The notes: generated from the sequence alone by a model not told the origin. Positions 17,265-26,309 are shown, numbered from the stretch's first letter. The stretch is 64,000 bases of DNA from CAWARU01 sp963784575 (GCA_963784575.1 CAWARU010000001.1:2852001-2916000); one strand, 5' to 3'. Translations and numbers: made by a program.

Positions 17265-18011
17265 TCATTTAAGGGTAGGGAAACCCAGAAACTCTGTAAA
17301 AGCCCCCACCGGCTCCCTCGTAGTCCTATACTGATTGATTGGCTGTGCCTTATCCTCATACCCCAAAGCCATGCCGCACACCAAGGCACGTTCTTTTGGA
17401 ACACCCACTATCCCCCGCACAAGATCTGGATATTCTGCTAGCGCAGCTTGTGGGCAGGTTTCAAGGCCAAATTCTCTTGCTGCAAGCATCACATTACCAA
17501 TAAAAAAACCCATATCAATCCAAGAGCCTTTCTCAAGGTTACTGTCCAGAAAAAAAAGCAACCCTGCCGGCGCACCGAAAAAATGATAATTTCTATACCA
17601 AGCAACTTTTCTTTTCTCTTTTTCCTGCATCTCGATCTGGAGTGATGAGTAAAGAGCAAGTCCGCAAGCTTTACGACGGCTCTTATATGGTTCAAACCAT
17701 TCAGTTGGATAATAATTGTAATCAGGATTTTCTGGGATGCCGTTGTCTCTCGCTTGGATAATGGCATCGCCAATACGTTTTTGATATTCCGCAGTGACTG
17801 CAATAACTTGCCATGGCTGAGTGTTAACACCGGAGGGTGCGAAGCGCGCAATATCCAGAATTTGACAAATAATTTCTCGACTGACAGGCTTGTCGAGAAA
17901 TGCTCTGGTAGAATGCCGACCCTTAATAGCATTAGATACCGATAAGGATGGCGCTTGATTCGCCTGGTTTTGCGGTGTTTTTTCGTTACTTTTAAGAGAT
18001 GAATTTTCCAC
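17265..18011 (-). CDS. Nitroreductase family protein
   Basis: FMN-dependent NAD(P)H oxidoreductase of the nitroreductase superfamily, 248 residues. The FMN-binding start is clear (KGRHSTRAFLDKPVSREII, ARFAPSGVNTQPWQVIAVT), and the C-terminal GLETCPQAALAEYPD and VCGMALGYEDKAQPIN are typical. Substrate is unknown; such enzymes reduce quinones or nitro compounds in the cytoplasm. It converges on pgi with 8 bp between stops and starts 25 bp after the dksA stop, so it may be cotranscribed with dksA. Confidence 0.93.
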   Translation of the reverse strand: MENSSLKSNEKTPQNQANQAPSLSVSNAIKGRHSTRAFLDKPVSREIICQILDIARFAPSGVNTQPWQVIAVTAEYQKRIGDAIIQARDNGIPENPDYNYYPTEWFEPYKSRRKACGLALYSSLQIEMQEKEKRKVAWYRNYHFFGAPAGLLFFLDSNLEKGSWIDMGFFIGNVMLAAREFGLETCPQAALAEYPDLVRGIVGVPKERALVCGMALGYEDKAQPINQYRTTREPVGAFTEFLGFPTLK

Positions 18012-18036
18012 TAAAGAAGCTTAAAGTTACATTTGC

Positions 18037-18528
18037 TTATTGGGTAGTGCGTTCTCTGATTTCATCCAAAGTCTTGCAATCAATGCAAAGGACAGCAGTA
18101 GGTCTTGCTTCAAGACGACGAATGCCAATTTCAACTCCGCAAGATTCACAATAACCATATTCTTTGTCTTCAATTTGTTGCAACGCTTCTTCTATTTTAC
18201 GGATTAATTTGCGTTCTCTATCGCGGGTGCGAAGTTCTAGATTAAACGTTTCTTCTTGGGTGGCACGATCGTTTGGATCCGCGAGGACACTCGCCCCTTT
18301 CATTTCACTGATGGTATTATCCACTTCCTTCATCAGCTCTTTTTTCCAGGTTTCCAAAATGTTGCGAAAATGCAGCATTTGCTTTTCGCTCATGTACTCT
18401 TCGTTTTTAGCTGGCTGATAAGGTTCGAATTTATAGGGCATCATGCTGTCGTGTGGCGTTTGGGCGTCAGCAGTCTGCGGGGTCTCAGAACCCGTTTTTG
18501 CTTTCTTTTTTCTAGTTTGCGTGACCAT
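18037..18528 (-). CDS. dksA: RNA polymerase-binding transcription factor DksA
   Basis: DksA binds the secondary channel of RNA polymerase and, with ppGpp, adjusts transcription of rRNA and amino-acid genes. The 163-residue protein has the coiled-coil (MLHFRNILETWKKELMKEVDNTI) with the conserved tip Asp-containing loop (LADPNDRATQEE), and the C-terminal zinc finger (CESCGVEIGIRRLEARP then CIDC, C-x2-C-x17-C-x2-C). A Lys/Thr-rich N-terminal extension of about 35 residues precedes the family core. Confidence 0.97.
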   Translation of the reverse strand: MVTQTRKKKAKTGSETPQTADAQTPHDSMMPYKFEPYQPAKNEEYMSEKQMLHFRNILETWKKELMKEVDNTISEMKGASVLADPNDRATQEETFNLELRTRDRERKLIRKIEEALQQIEDKEYGYCESCGVEIGIRRLEARPTAVLCIDCKTLDEIRERTTQ

Positions 18529-18947
18529 AACCCTATCCCCCTTTGAGTCTATATCTCAATCCTATCAACGTAGTTTTATAGCAGAAACAAAAAGCTATTT
18601 CAATAGTGTAGCTGCACACTCAAGAATTTTAAAGTTATAGCCGACATAACTTTTGAATGGAAAGTGAATGGAAGGCTAGAGACTTGTGACTCCTTCGGCC
18701 CTATACATGGAAGGGGTCTCTTAATAAGATTGAAAGCCAACTTTTCGGGATGTTAGGATTTTAAGTTCCATCGCCAATAAAAGGAATAAGAAGAATAGGC
18801 GAAACGAATCCCGAATAAAGTCGAATAAAGTAAGGAAACTTGTAAAATAGAGAAGCTTTTAAAGTAAGGAAACTTATTAGATATAAGGAGATATCATAAG
18901 CCGTTAATGAATGATTGCTTTGAAATACTGTTGGAAAGACGTGACAA
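18529..18947. other. Non-coding stretch between dksA and sfsA
   Basis: About 420 bp between divergent genes. It holds an imperfect inverted repeat at about 18678-18721 (agagac...gtctct with inner ctccttc/gaagggg), and two direct copies of aaagtaaggaaactt at 18827 and 18861. Promoters of dksA and sfsA must lie here, but I see no strong consensus. No convincing gene. Confidence 0.4.
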
Positions 18948-19694
18948 ATGAAGTTTAGAACTCTATTAACAGAAGCCACCATGATGAAGCGAACTTTTCG
19001 CTTTTTAATGGATGTTGAATTAAAAAATAATAAGAAACGTACATTATATTGCCCAAATTTGGGGCTGCTGCCTTTTTGCGAGATACCGGGTACCAAAGTC
19101 TGGTTTAGAACCGCAAACAGGCTGTCACAAGGCTACCTCGATGTGCTTGAATTGATCGAGCTCAATGCCTCAATTTGGATAGCAGTGAATGTAGATTATG
19201 CTGGAGCTTTGGTGCGAGAGGCAGCGCATCAAGGTATCATTACAGAATTGCGAGATTACCGCTTTCTGCATCTTAACACCCTGGCAAATAGAAATGATCC
19301 AACACGTAATATCCCAAACAAAATAAATCCAGAACTCTTGATAAAGGAGAATGGGGATCGCTGTTTTATTCACATTATTCCGGTGCTATCGTCGAATGAG
19401 AGCGGTACTGGATTTTTTCCGGAATCTGCATCTGAAGAGATTTATCCTCTCAATGAATTGATGCATCAAAAAGAAACAGGTGCGCGCGCAATACTCTTTT
19501 TGGCGGTTCAAAACACCGGTGTGAATTGCTTGCGTCCAGCCGATCAATTACATCCAAATTTTTGCTCGCTACTTCGCAAAGCGAGTAAGGCTGGAGTTGA
19601 GATTATTGCCTATCGTGCCAATATCAATTTACGAGAAATTAGTCTTGAAACGCGAATACCTGTATTGATTTCTGAATATGAGACAGGCGGCTAA
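18948..19694 (+). CDS. sfsA: SfsA family DNA-binding/sugar fermentation stimulation protein
   Basis: SfsA homologue of 248 residues, close to the usual length of about 235. The N-terminus FRTLLTEATMMKRTFRFLMDVEL matches the SfsA start, with IWIAVNVDYAGALVREAAHQGII in the core and GARAILFLAVQNTGV, then KAGVEIIAYRANI in the C-terminal nuclease-like domain. E. coli SfsA was described as a DNA-binding protein affecting maltose genes; later structural work places the fold near nucleases. The sequence is somewhat divergent (long lysine/asparagine-containing insertions). Confidence 0.85.
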   Translation: MKFRTLLTEATMMKRTFRFLMDVELKNNKKRTLYCPNLGLLPFCEIPGTKVWFRTANRLSQGYLDVLELIELNASIWIAVNVDYAGALVREAAHQGIITELRDYRFLHLNTLANRNDPTRNIPNKINPELLIKENGDRCFIHIIPVLSSNESGTGFFPESASEEIYPLNELMHQKETGARAILFLAVQNTGVNCLRPADQLHPNFCSLLRKASKAGVEIIAYRANINLREISLETRIPVLISEYETGG

Positions 19695-19706
19695 GAACTG
19701 TTAATT

Positions 19707-21347
19707 CTAATTCTTCCTTTCTTCTTCTGTCAGCGGTTCCAAAATCTTTAATTGCATTTCTAATACTTCCAGAGTTGCATCTGATGCATCTTGCTTTTCT
19801 TGTCTTCGTTTCTCTATGCGTTTCTGAAGTAAGGATTTGTCTGCGTCAAATTGCAAAATTTTAAAAGGAATTCTAAACTCTTCTGCTAACGCTTGGAATT
19901 TTTTACGGTGCTTTTTTTGCAAAAAAGCCGCATCCACAAATACCTTAAACCCAAAAGAAAGCAATGCGTGTGCGATTTGATATAATCGTTCGTAAGTCTT
20001 TTCGGTTTTTTCCTCGGAATATAGATTTGTAGGCTGCGCTTTATAGAGTCTTTTTCGTTCAATATCCGAGCGGATATGTATGGCTGGCATGGAAGGTGCT
20101 ACTTGATTTCCAAAGAAAGTTTTACCGCTGCCTGAAACTCCATGAGCGATTATGAGTTCTGGTTTTCTCGCAGTGGTTTCAAGAGCAATTTTATGGGCGT
20201 AGTCTAGGTAGTGGCTAAATATCGCAAGCTTATTGTGTATGGGGCTTTCTAAGGTAACTTTAGCGAGCACCATGGCACGATATACCTTATAAAAATTTAG
20301 AAGCTCAAGACCTTCGTAATCGCCAATCGCTTGCAAATAGGAATTTAAAAAACTGTAACAAAGTTCTGTATGATGTTTTTCCTCGAGATCCATTGCAAGA
20401 AAAGCAACCTCACTCATGATGTCGTTCCATCGAAAATCCGGATTGAATTCTATTCGATCAAAGATGATGACTTTTGTTGATTTAGGTGTTGATTCAGAAG
20501 TCGATTCTGGAGTTGATCCAGGTATTGATTCAGGGTTTTCTAATGATTGATCGAATTTATCGAAATTATCGAGTACCATGTTCCGGAGGTGTAGATCGCC
20601 ATGGCAATCGCGAACAAAGCCGTTTTTCTTACGATCTTGGATCTGAAGTAATTTTTCCAGGAATGTTGTTTCGGACCATTTTCGTAGTGCGTAGAGCTTT
20701 TCTTTCTTTTCTTTTATGTTAAGCTGTTCATGTTCGTTGTTAGTTTCTTGCAACAATCTTTCGCATTCTTTGAAATTATCCAGCATGGGTTCTCGGATAT
20801 TATCTGGGGTTCCAAAGCGGCTATCAGGTGAGGATTTTGGAGTGCTCTCATGAAATTTAGATATTTGCGAGGCGATGCTTACCATGATCTCTTTACTAAG
20901 CGCATTTTTTTTTAACAAGCGATCAAGCAATAAATTTTGATCAAATTGCCGCATCTTGACGGCATATTCGATAGGAACTCCAGGTGTTCCAGCTTTAAAG
21001 TTTGGCTTGAAACTTGGTTCGGACAAGCTGCCATAAATGGGAACAACAGAAATATAAAGATCGTCTGCCAAAAGCTTATTTAAGCGCAGTTCTTCTTCGC
21101 AGAACTTTTTTCGTCTGTCTAGAGTGGAATAGTCAACAAAACCCAAATTGACGGGTTTTTTTATTTTATAGGCAAATTGACCGGTTAATAATACCCAAGA
21201 AATATGTGTTTCAAGAATTTTAATGGGATTTCGATGATCAATAGGATGATCATAACAAGAAGCTTCTTCCAAAGCTTTTATATTAATGATTTTTAAATCA
21301 CCATTGCCGTTGTTGTCTGATTCCAAGTTTGAAATGCTCTTATTCAA
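19707..21347 (-). CDS. Fused aminoglycoside-phosphotransferase-like and P-loop kinase protein
   Basis: A 546-residue two-domain protein. The N-terminal half is a kinase-like APH domain (HISWVLLTGQFAYKIKKPVN with the ATP-binding Lys, catalytic HGDLHLRNMVLD and metal-binding FDRIEFN). The C-terminal half is a P-loop kinase with Walker A HGVSGSGKTFFG. This architecture is a widespread bacterial family of unknown substrate. A low-complexity insert of Ser/Thr/Pro/Glu (PESIPGSTPESTSESTPKS) sits between the catalytic HGDLH and FDRIE motifs, a place that is normally short. Its ATG overlaps the hemL stop by 4 nt, so it is coupled to hemL. Confidence 0.88.
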   Translation of the reverse strand: MNKSISNLESDNNGNGDLKIINIKALEEASCYDHPIDHRNPIKILETHISWVLLTGQFAYKIKKPVNLGFVDYSTLDRRKKFCEEELRLNKLLADDLYISVVPIYGSLSEPSFKPNFKAGTPGVPIEYAVKMRQFDQNLLLDRLLKKNALSKEIMVSIASQISKFHESTPKSSPDSRFGTPDNIREPMLDNFKECERLLQETNNEHEQLNIKEKKEKLYALRKWSETTFLEKLLQIQDRKKNGFVRDCHGDLHLRNMVLDNFDKFDQSLENPESIPGSTPESTSESTPKSTKVIIFDRIEFNPDFRWNDIMSEVAFLAMDLEEKHHTELCYSFLNSYLQAIGDYEGLELLNFYKVYRAMVLAKVTLESPIHNKLAIFSHYLDYAHKIALETTARKPELIIAHGVSGSGKTFFGNQVAPSMPAIHIRSDIERKRLYKAQPTNLYSEEKTEKTYERLYQIAHALLSFGFKVFVDAAFLQKKHRKKFQALAEEFRIPFKILQFDADKSLLQKRIEKRRQEKQDASDATLEVLEMQLKILEPLTEEERKN

Positions 21348-22630
21348 GCCAAAGTTTGAAACACCTTTTTTGCTGCGTCTAATGTTTTTTCAATAATAGC
21401 ATCACTGTGCGCAAGAGACATGAATCCGCATTCAAAGGCGGAAGGTGCTAAATAAACACCTTGCTCTGCCATGCCATGGAAAAAGCGTCGATAGTGCTCT
21501 TTGTTACAATTAGCAACTTGGCTGTAGTTGATAATTTCTTGCTCCTCACTAAATAAAAGACCAAACAATCCACCGATCTGATGGCCTTTGAAAGGAATGG
21601 AGTGTTCTTTTGCGAGTCTGCAGAGTCCCTCGACAAGGATGCGCGTTTTAGTTTCAAGCAGTTCGAAAGTTCCCGGTTTTTCCAGTTCCTTTAAGGTTGC
21701 AAGACCGGCTGCAACTGCCACGGGATTGCCTGATAAGGTTCCGGCTTGATAGACAGGGCCGAGCGGGGCTAATCTTTCCATGACATCCCTACGTCCTCCG
21801 AAGGCTGCAATGGGTAATCCGCCGCCGATGATTTTTCCAAGGCATGTCAAATCCGGCTTCACAGAATAATGCGTTTGTGCAGTAGGCCTTGCAACCCGAA
21901 AGCCTGTTATCACCTCATCGAAGATCAAGAGGGATTGGTATTGACTGCAAATTTCTCGAAGCTTGGGTAGAAATTCTGGCAGGGGAAGTACACAATTCAT
22001 ATTGCCAGCAACGGGTTCGACAATCACGGCTGCAATATCCTGGCCATGTTGTGCGAATGCAAGTTCCACGGCTGCAATATCATTATAAGGGACGTTTATT
22101 GTGCACTCTGTAAAAGCCTGTGGTACTCCAGCAGAATCGGGTAATCCAAGGGTAAGGAGGCCAGAACCCGCTTTGACCAAAAGACTGTCTACATGCCCAT
22201 GATAGCAGCCTTCAAACTTTAGAATTTTAGAACGATTACTGAACCCGCGGGCGAGACGGATAGCACTTTGAGTCGCCTCTGTTCCCGAGCAAACCAAACG
22301 AACCAATTCCATCGAAGGGATTTTGCTGCAGAGATATTCTGCCATCTCCACTTCTAGCGGTGTTGCCGCACCAAATCCGAGTCCTAAGCTTGAGATCTCA
22401 TGTACGGCTGCGATGACTGCGGGATGTGCATGTCCTAGTATCAGAGGTCCCCAGGAGCCGACATAGTCAATGTATTCTTTATTATTAATATCATATAGAT
22501 AAGCGCCTTTCCCTGATTTAAAAAAGATAGGAGTACCGCCGACTCCCTTAAAGGCCCGTACGGGAGAATTGACTCCCCCGGGAATTACCGTTTGTGCTCG
22601 AGCCAATAATTCGGTAGAATGGGATGACAT
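21344..22630 (-). CDS. hemL: Glutamate-1-semialdehyde 2,1-aminomutase
   Basis: HemL converts glutamate-1-semialdehyde to 5-aminolevulinate in the C5 pathway of tetrapyrrole synthesis, using pyridoxal phosphate. The 428-residue protein is full length, with SGTEATQSAIRLARG, the PLP aspartate in LLIFDEVITGFRVA, and the Schiff-base lysine in CLGKIIGGGLP. It is the first gene of a two-gene unit with the downstream fused kinase. The region upstream carries a perfect 24-bp palindrome (22724-22747). Confidence 0.97.
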   Translation of the reverse strand: MSSHSTELLARAQTVIPGGVNSPVRAFKGVGGTPIFFKSGKGAYLYDINNKEYIDYVGSWGPLILGHAHPAVIAAVHEISSLGLGFGAATPLEVEMAEYLCSKIPSMELVRLVCSGTEATQSAIRLARGFSNRSKILKFEGCYHGHVDSLLVKAGSGLLTLGLPDSAGVPQAFTECTINVPYNDIAAVELAFAQHGQDIAAVIVEPVAGNMNCVLPLPEFLPKLREICSQYQSLLIFDEVITGFRVARPTAQTHYSVKPDLTCLGKIIGGGLPIAAFGGRRDVMERLAPLGPVYQAGTLSGNPVAVAAGLATLKELEKPGTFELLETKTRILVEGLCRLAKEHSIPFKGHQIGGLFGLLFSEEQEIINYSQVANCNKEHYRRFFHGMAEQGVYLAPSAFECGFMSLAHSDAIIEKTLDAAKKVFQTLA

Positions 22631-22723
22631 GTCTTGTCCTTAGATATTTTGCGTGAAGAGATAGGAAAAGATTAAAGGACTAAAGCGTTTTAATCTCACT
22701 ATCTGTATATACTATAGGCTACC

Positions 22724-22747
22724 TATAGGTAGCCTATTAGGGTACAA
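22724..22747. promoter_or_regulatory. Perfect 24-bp palindrome between hemL and an RRM gene
   Basis: ATAGGCTACCTA followed directly by its reverse complement TAGGTAGCCTAT, with no loop. It lies about 94 bp upstream of hemL (leftward) and 193 bp upstream of the RRM gene (rightward). The absence of a loop favours a dimeric repressor site over a terminator. The rest of the 22631-22939 gap is T/G-rich low-complexity sequence with repeated tttgg/aacttgg words. Confidence 0.5.
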
Positions 22748-22939
22748 GACCTTATATCATGAAACTTGGTCTATTGAAACTCAGTCTTTGTGAAACTTGG
22801 AATATTGGGCTTTTGAACTTTGGATTTGGCTTTGGGCTTGGACCTTAGGCTTTAGAACTTTGATTTTTTGATTTTTTGAATTTTTGGTTTTGAAACGTAG
22901 ACTTGGAATTTATATTTTTGTATTTGTGAGGTAACAATA

Positions 22940-23518
22940 ATGGATTTGGCTAGCGTTCTGGATATACATTTTTTATTAAGTATGGCTGTGATGTTTGGAA
23001 TTTTTCTGGCTTTTTATTTTACAGCCTCTAGAAGACAGAAATTGACCATGGAAAAAGTAGAACTTTCCTTGAAATATCAAGAACAAGCCATATATCAAGA
23101 AGGGTTGATGCTAAATGAGTTGCGCAAGATGAATCGATTGCTCTCAGAACTTGCCGGAATGGAAGATGAAGTGCCTCAGAACAATGCTCCAGGGGCTGGT
23201 ATGTCACCCGGAGAACAAACGGCAATGCGACCCCCGCTCAGTTTCGAGGGCAACAATCTAGGTGGTCTCTATAAACTCTATGTTGGGAATATCGATTATA
23301 CTGCCACTGAAACAGAGCTTGCCAATCATTTCGGTCGATTTGGCCAGGTGGAACTCGTTAATATCCCTGTCAATCGCTATACCGGGCGGGCCAGAGGTTT
23401 TGGGTTTGTGACCTTTGCAAGCCGTGATGAGGCTGAAAGGGCGATGGCGCTGAATGGCAGTGAGTTTAGGGGGCGCCAAATTCAAGTGAATTTTGCGAAA
23501 GAAAGAGATGGGATTTAA
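22940..23518 (+). CDS. Membrane-anchored RRM RNA-binding protein
   Basis: A 192-residue protein with an unusual layout. Residues about 10-28 are a single N-terminal membrane helix (HFLLSMAVMFGIFLAFYFTA) followed by positive residues (SRRQK), placing the rest in the cytoplasm. Residues about 33-75 are a likely coiled coil. A linker leads to one RRM at about 110-190, with RNP-2 LYVGNI and RNP-1 RGFGFVTF. The RRM resembles that of the soluble protein at 8123, sharing the RYTGRxRGF block. It may tether RNA to the inner membrane; no partner is visible. GAGGT lies 8-9 nt before the ATG. Confidence 0.9.
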   Translation: MDLASVLDIHFLLSMAVMFGIFLAFYFTASRRQKLTMEKVELSLKYQEQAIYQEGLMLNELRKMNRLLSELAGMEDEVPQNNAPGAGMSPGEQTAMRPPLSFEGNNLGGLYKLYVGNIDYTATETELANHFGRFGQVELVNIPVNRYTGRARGFGFVTFASRDEAERAMALNGSEFRGRQIQVNFAKERDGI

Positions 23519-23571
23519 CGGTTTAGTGTTAGTACTGTTTTTTACAGTTTAATCATTATTTTGGTGGTATG

Positions 23572-23748
23572 ATGAAACGATATATGTGTTTACTTTGTGG
23601 CTTAATTTATAATGAGGCTGAAGGTTGGCCGGATGAAGGAATAGTCGCGGGAACGCGTTGGGAAGATGTTCCATTGAATTGGCGTTGTCCGGATTGCGGC
23701 GCTTGTAAAGATGATTTTGAGATGATTGAGATAACAGCTGGGGCTTAA
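23572..23748 (+). CDS. Rubredoxin
   Basis: A 58-residue iron-only electron carrier. The two Cys knuckles are CLLCGLIYNEAEGWPDEGI near the N-terminus and WRCPDCGACKDDFE near the C-terminus, the four cysteines that bind one Fe. The length and the GWPDEGI/TRWEDVP core are those of standard rubredoxin. A tandem ATGATG makes the start ambiguous by one codon (23569 or 23572). It lies 50 bp after the membrane-anchored RRM gene. Confidence 0.95.
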   Translation: MKRYMCLLCGLIYNEAEGWPDEGIVAGTRWEDVPLNWRCPDCGACKDDFEMIEITAGA

Positions 23749-23749
23749 A

Positions 23750-23792
23750 AACGCCAATCTTTGGCCAATCTCGCTTTAAAATCACTTTAAAA
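23750..23792. repeat. Partial third copy of the interspersed repeat, left end
   Basis: aacgccaatctttggccaatctcgctttaaaa matches the left edge of the repeats at 7786 and 10528 (aacgcccatctttgggcaatctcgcgttaaaa), including a gccaa/ttggc hairpin. It lies between the convergent ends of rubredoxin and hemJ, where it may act as a bidirectional terminator. Confidence 0.5.
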
Positions 23793-23797
23793 AATAA

Positions 23798-24223
23798 TTA
23801 AAATGGCTTAACTACCGCTAAAATTACTATCACAATCAAAAATATCACCGGTATCTCATTCAATACCCTATAAAAGCGATCCGAATGCCGATTTTGATCT
23901 AAATAAAATTTCCGGCGCAAGTAACCGCAATATAAATGAAAAGCAATCAATAAAACTACTAATCCAAGTTTTATGTGCAGCCAAAGCATGCCTCGATAGA
24001 GTACCCAGCCATAGGACCATAGTAACCAAAGTCCAAGTAAGATTGTTAAAATGGCACCGGGTGCCATGATGCCATAGTAAAGTTTTCCTTCCATGATTTT
24101 AAAACGTTCGGTGCTGATTTTATCTGTGGCCATGGCATGATAAACGAATAGACGGGGCAGGTAGAATAAGCCTGCAAACCAAGTCACCATGAATATTAAA
24201 TGAAAAGCTTTTACCCAGAGCAT
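23798..24223 (-). CDS. hemJ: Protoporphyrinogen IX oxidase HemJ
   Basis: HemJ oxidises protoporphyrinogen IX to protoporphyrin IX in haem synthesis and is an inner-membrane haem-binding protein of four helices. The 141-residue sequence fits in length and motifs: KAFHLIFMVTWFAGLFYLPRLFVYH with its conserved His, and LHIKLGLVVLLIAFHLYCG with the later His. It complements hemL in the same window. Confidence 0.94.
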   Translation of the reverse strand: MLWVKAFHLIFMVTWFAGLFYLPRLFVYHAMATDKISTERFKIMEGKLYYGIMAPGAILTILLGLWLLWSYGWVLYRGMLWLHIKLGLVVLLIAFHLYCGYLRRKFYLDQNRHSDRFYRVLNEIPVIFLIVIVILAVVKPF

Positions 24224-24273
24224 GATTTCGATCCTAATACGAACCCTAACTTCAATTCCTTAATTCCTTTATA

Positions 24274-24499
24274 TTAAGGCCTGTTGACAATTCTACTATG
24301 TTGGCCATAAAGCATTGATTTATTGCGTTCCGCTGCTCATTTATTTCAATATAAACTGCGCTGCGGTACTCATAAATCAATGCTTTCTGGCTCAACCTAG
24401 CGACAAAACGGCAGGATAGCCGTTTTGGAAACGCTGAATAGCGGAGCCCTCCGGGCCGAGCGCCATGGATGGCGCGAGTCAATTGTCAACAGGCCCTAA
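24274..24499. mobile_element. MITE-like element with 19-bp terminal inverted repeats
   Basis: A 226-bp non-coding unit bounded by TTAAGGCCTGTTGACAATT (24274-24292) and its inverted copy (24481-24499; one mismatch). Inside are a second inverted pair (aaagcattgatttat / ataaatcaatgcttt), a hairpin aaaacggcaggatagccgtttt, and a gcgccatggatggcgc hairpin. No transposase is present, so a transposase elsewhere in the genome would have to mobilise it. Flanking target duplication is not clear. It fills most of the gap between hemJ and the pilin genes. Confidence 0.75.
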
Positions 24500-24651
24500 A
24501 TATAAAACTAACAAAAATATAGTTTGTTTTTCAACTGAATTTAATGATTGCAGTTTCCCGCAAATTCAGCAAAAATAGGATTTGTGTAATTGCAAATTGT
24601 AGCAATATTTTAAGCCTAAAATGAAGCATATTCTGTACCGTCAAGAATCGC

Positions 24652-26277
24652 ATGCAAAAACAGGGATTGGAATTTCGTGAGCCTCATCAGCCGCGGAAGA
24701 AGTTTCATCGTGGGTTTAATTCTCGTCAAAGCGGTTTTACTTTACTCGAGCTTTTTATTGCGATATCGCTTGGCATAGTGATGTCTTTGGGATTGATTCA
24801 ATTATTTGTCACCGCCAGACAAACGTATACCGCCAGTAATGCCATCAGTTCAATAGAAGAAAATGCCAACGCTGCAATCAATACGCTCACAAATGTCATT
24901 AGTTTTGCGGGGCATCAGGGGGTGGCAGGCTCACTTGCCTCAGGTGAGACTTTCATGGGTTGCTATACGGATGCCGCTTCTCCCAATAATCTTTTTGCAA
25001 CCACTCTTGGCACGGGGATGACTTTTAATCAATGTCTGCAAGCAGCTACCTGTCCCTGTATAGTAGCTGCTCCTGGAACATCTGTTCCTGCGAGCAACAG
25101 TAATCCAAATTGTCCGGTATGCAGCTATTCAAGCAATACCTTCGGATCGACCACCTACTATTATGGAACTACCTACAACTCATTTGCATTGCAAAGTTTT
25201 AATGGCACAACTGGTACATGTATGGCGGGATACAATATAAATCCTTTCGCTAACAACAGTGCAATTACTTGCAGCAATGCTGCGACCACTGATTACATTT
25301 TCATTGTACAAGGTGCAGCAACGCAAAGCTATAATTTTAATGATTCCAATCATTCATATAGTGGAGGCAAAATATCGATACCAAATTTTTCCGGTGTCTT
25401 GGGGACAGGCAGCGGTGTGAACAGTGATACTCTGCTTGTAACTTATTCTGGAGATGCCAGTGGGCAGATAACAGACTGCCAAGGGAATACTCTTAATCAA
25501 TACACTATGGTTGCAAATTATTTTTCTATACAGTTAGACAGTAACAATAACCCATATCTCGCTTGTACTTTTATTTCCATGAATACTTTGACAAATACTG
25601 CTTGGAGCAGTCCACAAACGATCAGAATTGCTTCAGGTGTCGAAGCTTTTCGAGTAATGTTTGCACAAGACACCGATTTTGATGGCGCTCCAAATGTATA
25701 TCTAAATGGAAGCGGATTTTCAGGTGTTGGGACCGTTTCTTTACCCTTAGGAATCAGTTTCACGAGTGGTCCTTATTTTAATGCTAAGAACGCGGGTGTT
25801 GTAGGAGTTCAAATTGCCCTGTTGATGCAAAGTCCAAATGCAGCTTCGACAAGCCAGGATACCAAAACTTATAGTTTACTGGGTAATACTCACGAACCTT
25901 TCAATGATATGAAGATGCGAAAACTCTATACCTCTACTTTAACTTCTAATGAATGTTTGCCTTCTATTCGAGCAGATTGCAAAGGCGCACCAATATGGGG
26001 TGGTGTCAGTGCTGGATGGTCTGGTTCGGCTCCTTCTGGCGGAACTGCCGTTGGATTGATCAATATTTCAAGTACAGTCTGGTTTACCATGCAGCCTGTT
26101 TCTGGAACTATCTATGGTTGCACGATGGATGCTTCGGGTAATATGAGTGCTGTCTCATCAACCGTCAGTCCTCCTCCAACAAACCCAAGCGCAGGACCGA
26201 GCCCCGTACCTTATTTGATAAACACTTGGACCGCAGCAACTTCATCAGATGGCAAATTTAATTGTTATTTTCGATAG
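24652..26277 (+). CDS. pilW: Type IV pilus minor pilin PilW-like protein
   Basis: A 541-residue PilW-like protein. The prepilin peptidase site is SGFTLLELFIAISLGIVMSL at about residues 26-45, with Gly before the +1 Phe and Glu at +5, followed by a hydrophobic helix and ASNAISSIEENANAAINTL typical of PilW. The rest is an unusually long, Ser/Thr/Asn-rich extracellular domain with multiple Cys (for example CPCIV and CPVC). It opens a pilW-pilV-pilX cluster; minor pilins prime pilus assembly at the inner membrane. Confidence 0.9.
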   Translation: MQKQGLEFREPHQPRKKFHRGFNSRQSGFTLLELFIAISLGIVMSLGLIQLFVTARQTYTASNAISSIEENANAAINTLTNVISFAGHQGVAGSLASGETFMGCYTDAASPNNLFATTLGTGMTFNQCLQAATCPCIVAAPGTSVPASNSNPNCPVCSYSSNTFGSTTYYYGTTYNSFALQSFNGTTGTCMAGYNINPFANNSAITCSNAATTDYIFIVQGAATQSYNFNDSNHSYSGGKISIPNFSGVLGTGSGVNSDTLLVTYSGDASGQITDCQGNTLNQYTMVANYFSIQLDSNNNPYLACTFISMNTLTNTAWSSPQTIRIASGVEAFRVMFAQDTDFDGAPNVYLNGSGFSGVGTVSLPLGISFTSGPYFNAKNAGVVGVQIALLMQSPNAASTSQDTKTYSLLGNTHEPFNDMKMRKLYTSTLTSNECLPSIRADCKGAPIWGGVSAGWSGSAPSGGTAVGLINISSTVWFTMQPVSGTIYGCTMDASGNMSAVSSTVSPPPTNPSAGPSPVPYLINTWTAATSSDGKFNCYFR

Positions 26278-26309
26278 AGGTATTGGTTACTCAGTAGGAT
26301 AGGATTGAA

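Noticed and set aside
17489..17932. 147-codon frame inside the nitroreductase gene
   Set aside because: Same strand, different frame, overlapping a full-length protein with clear FMN motifs.
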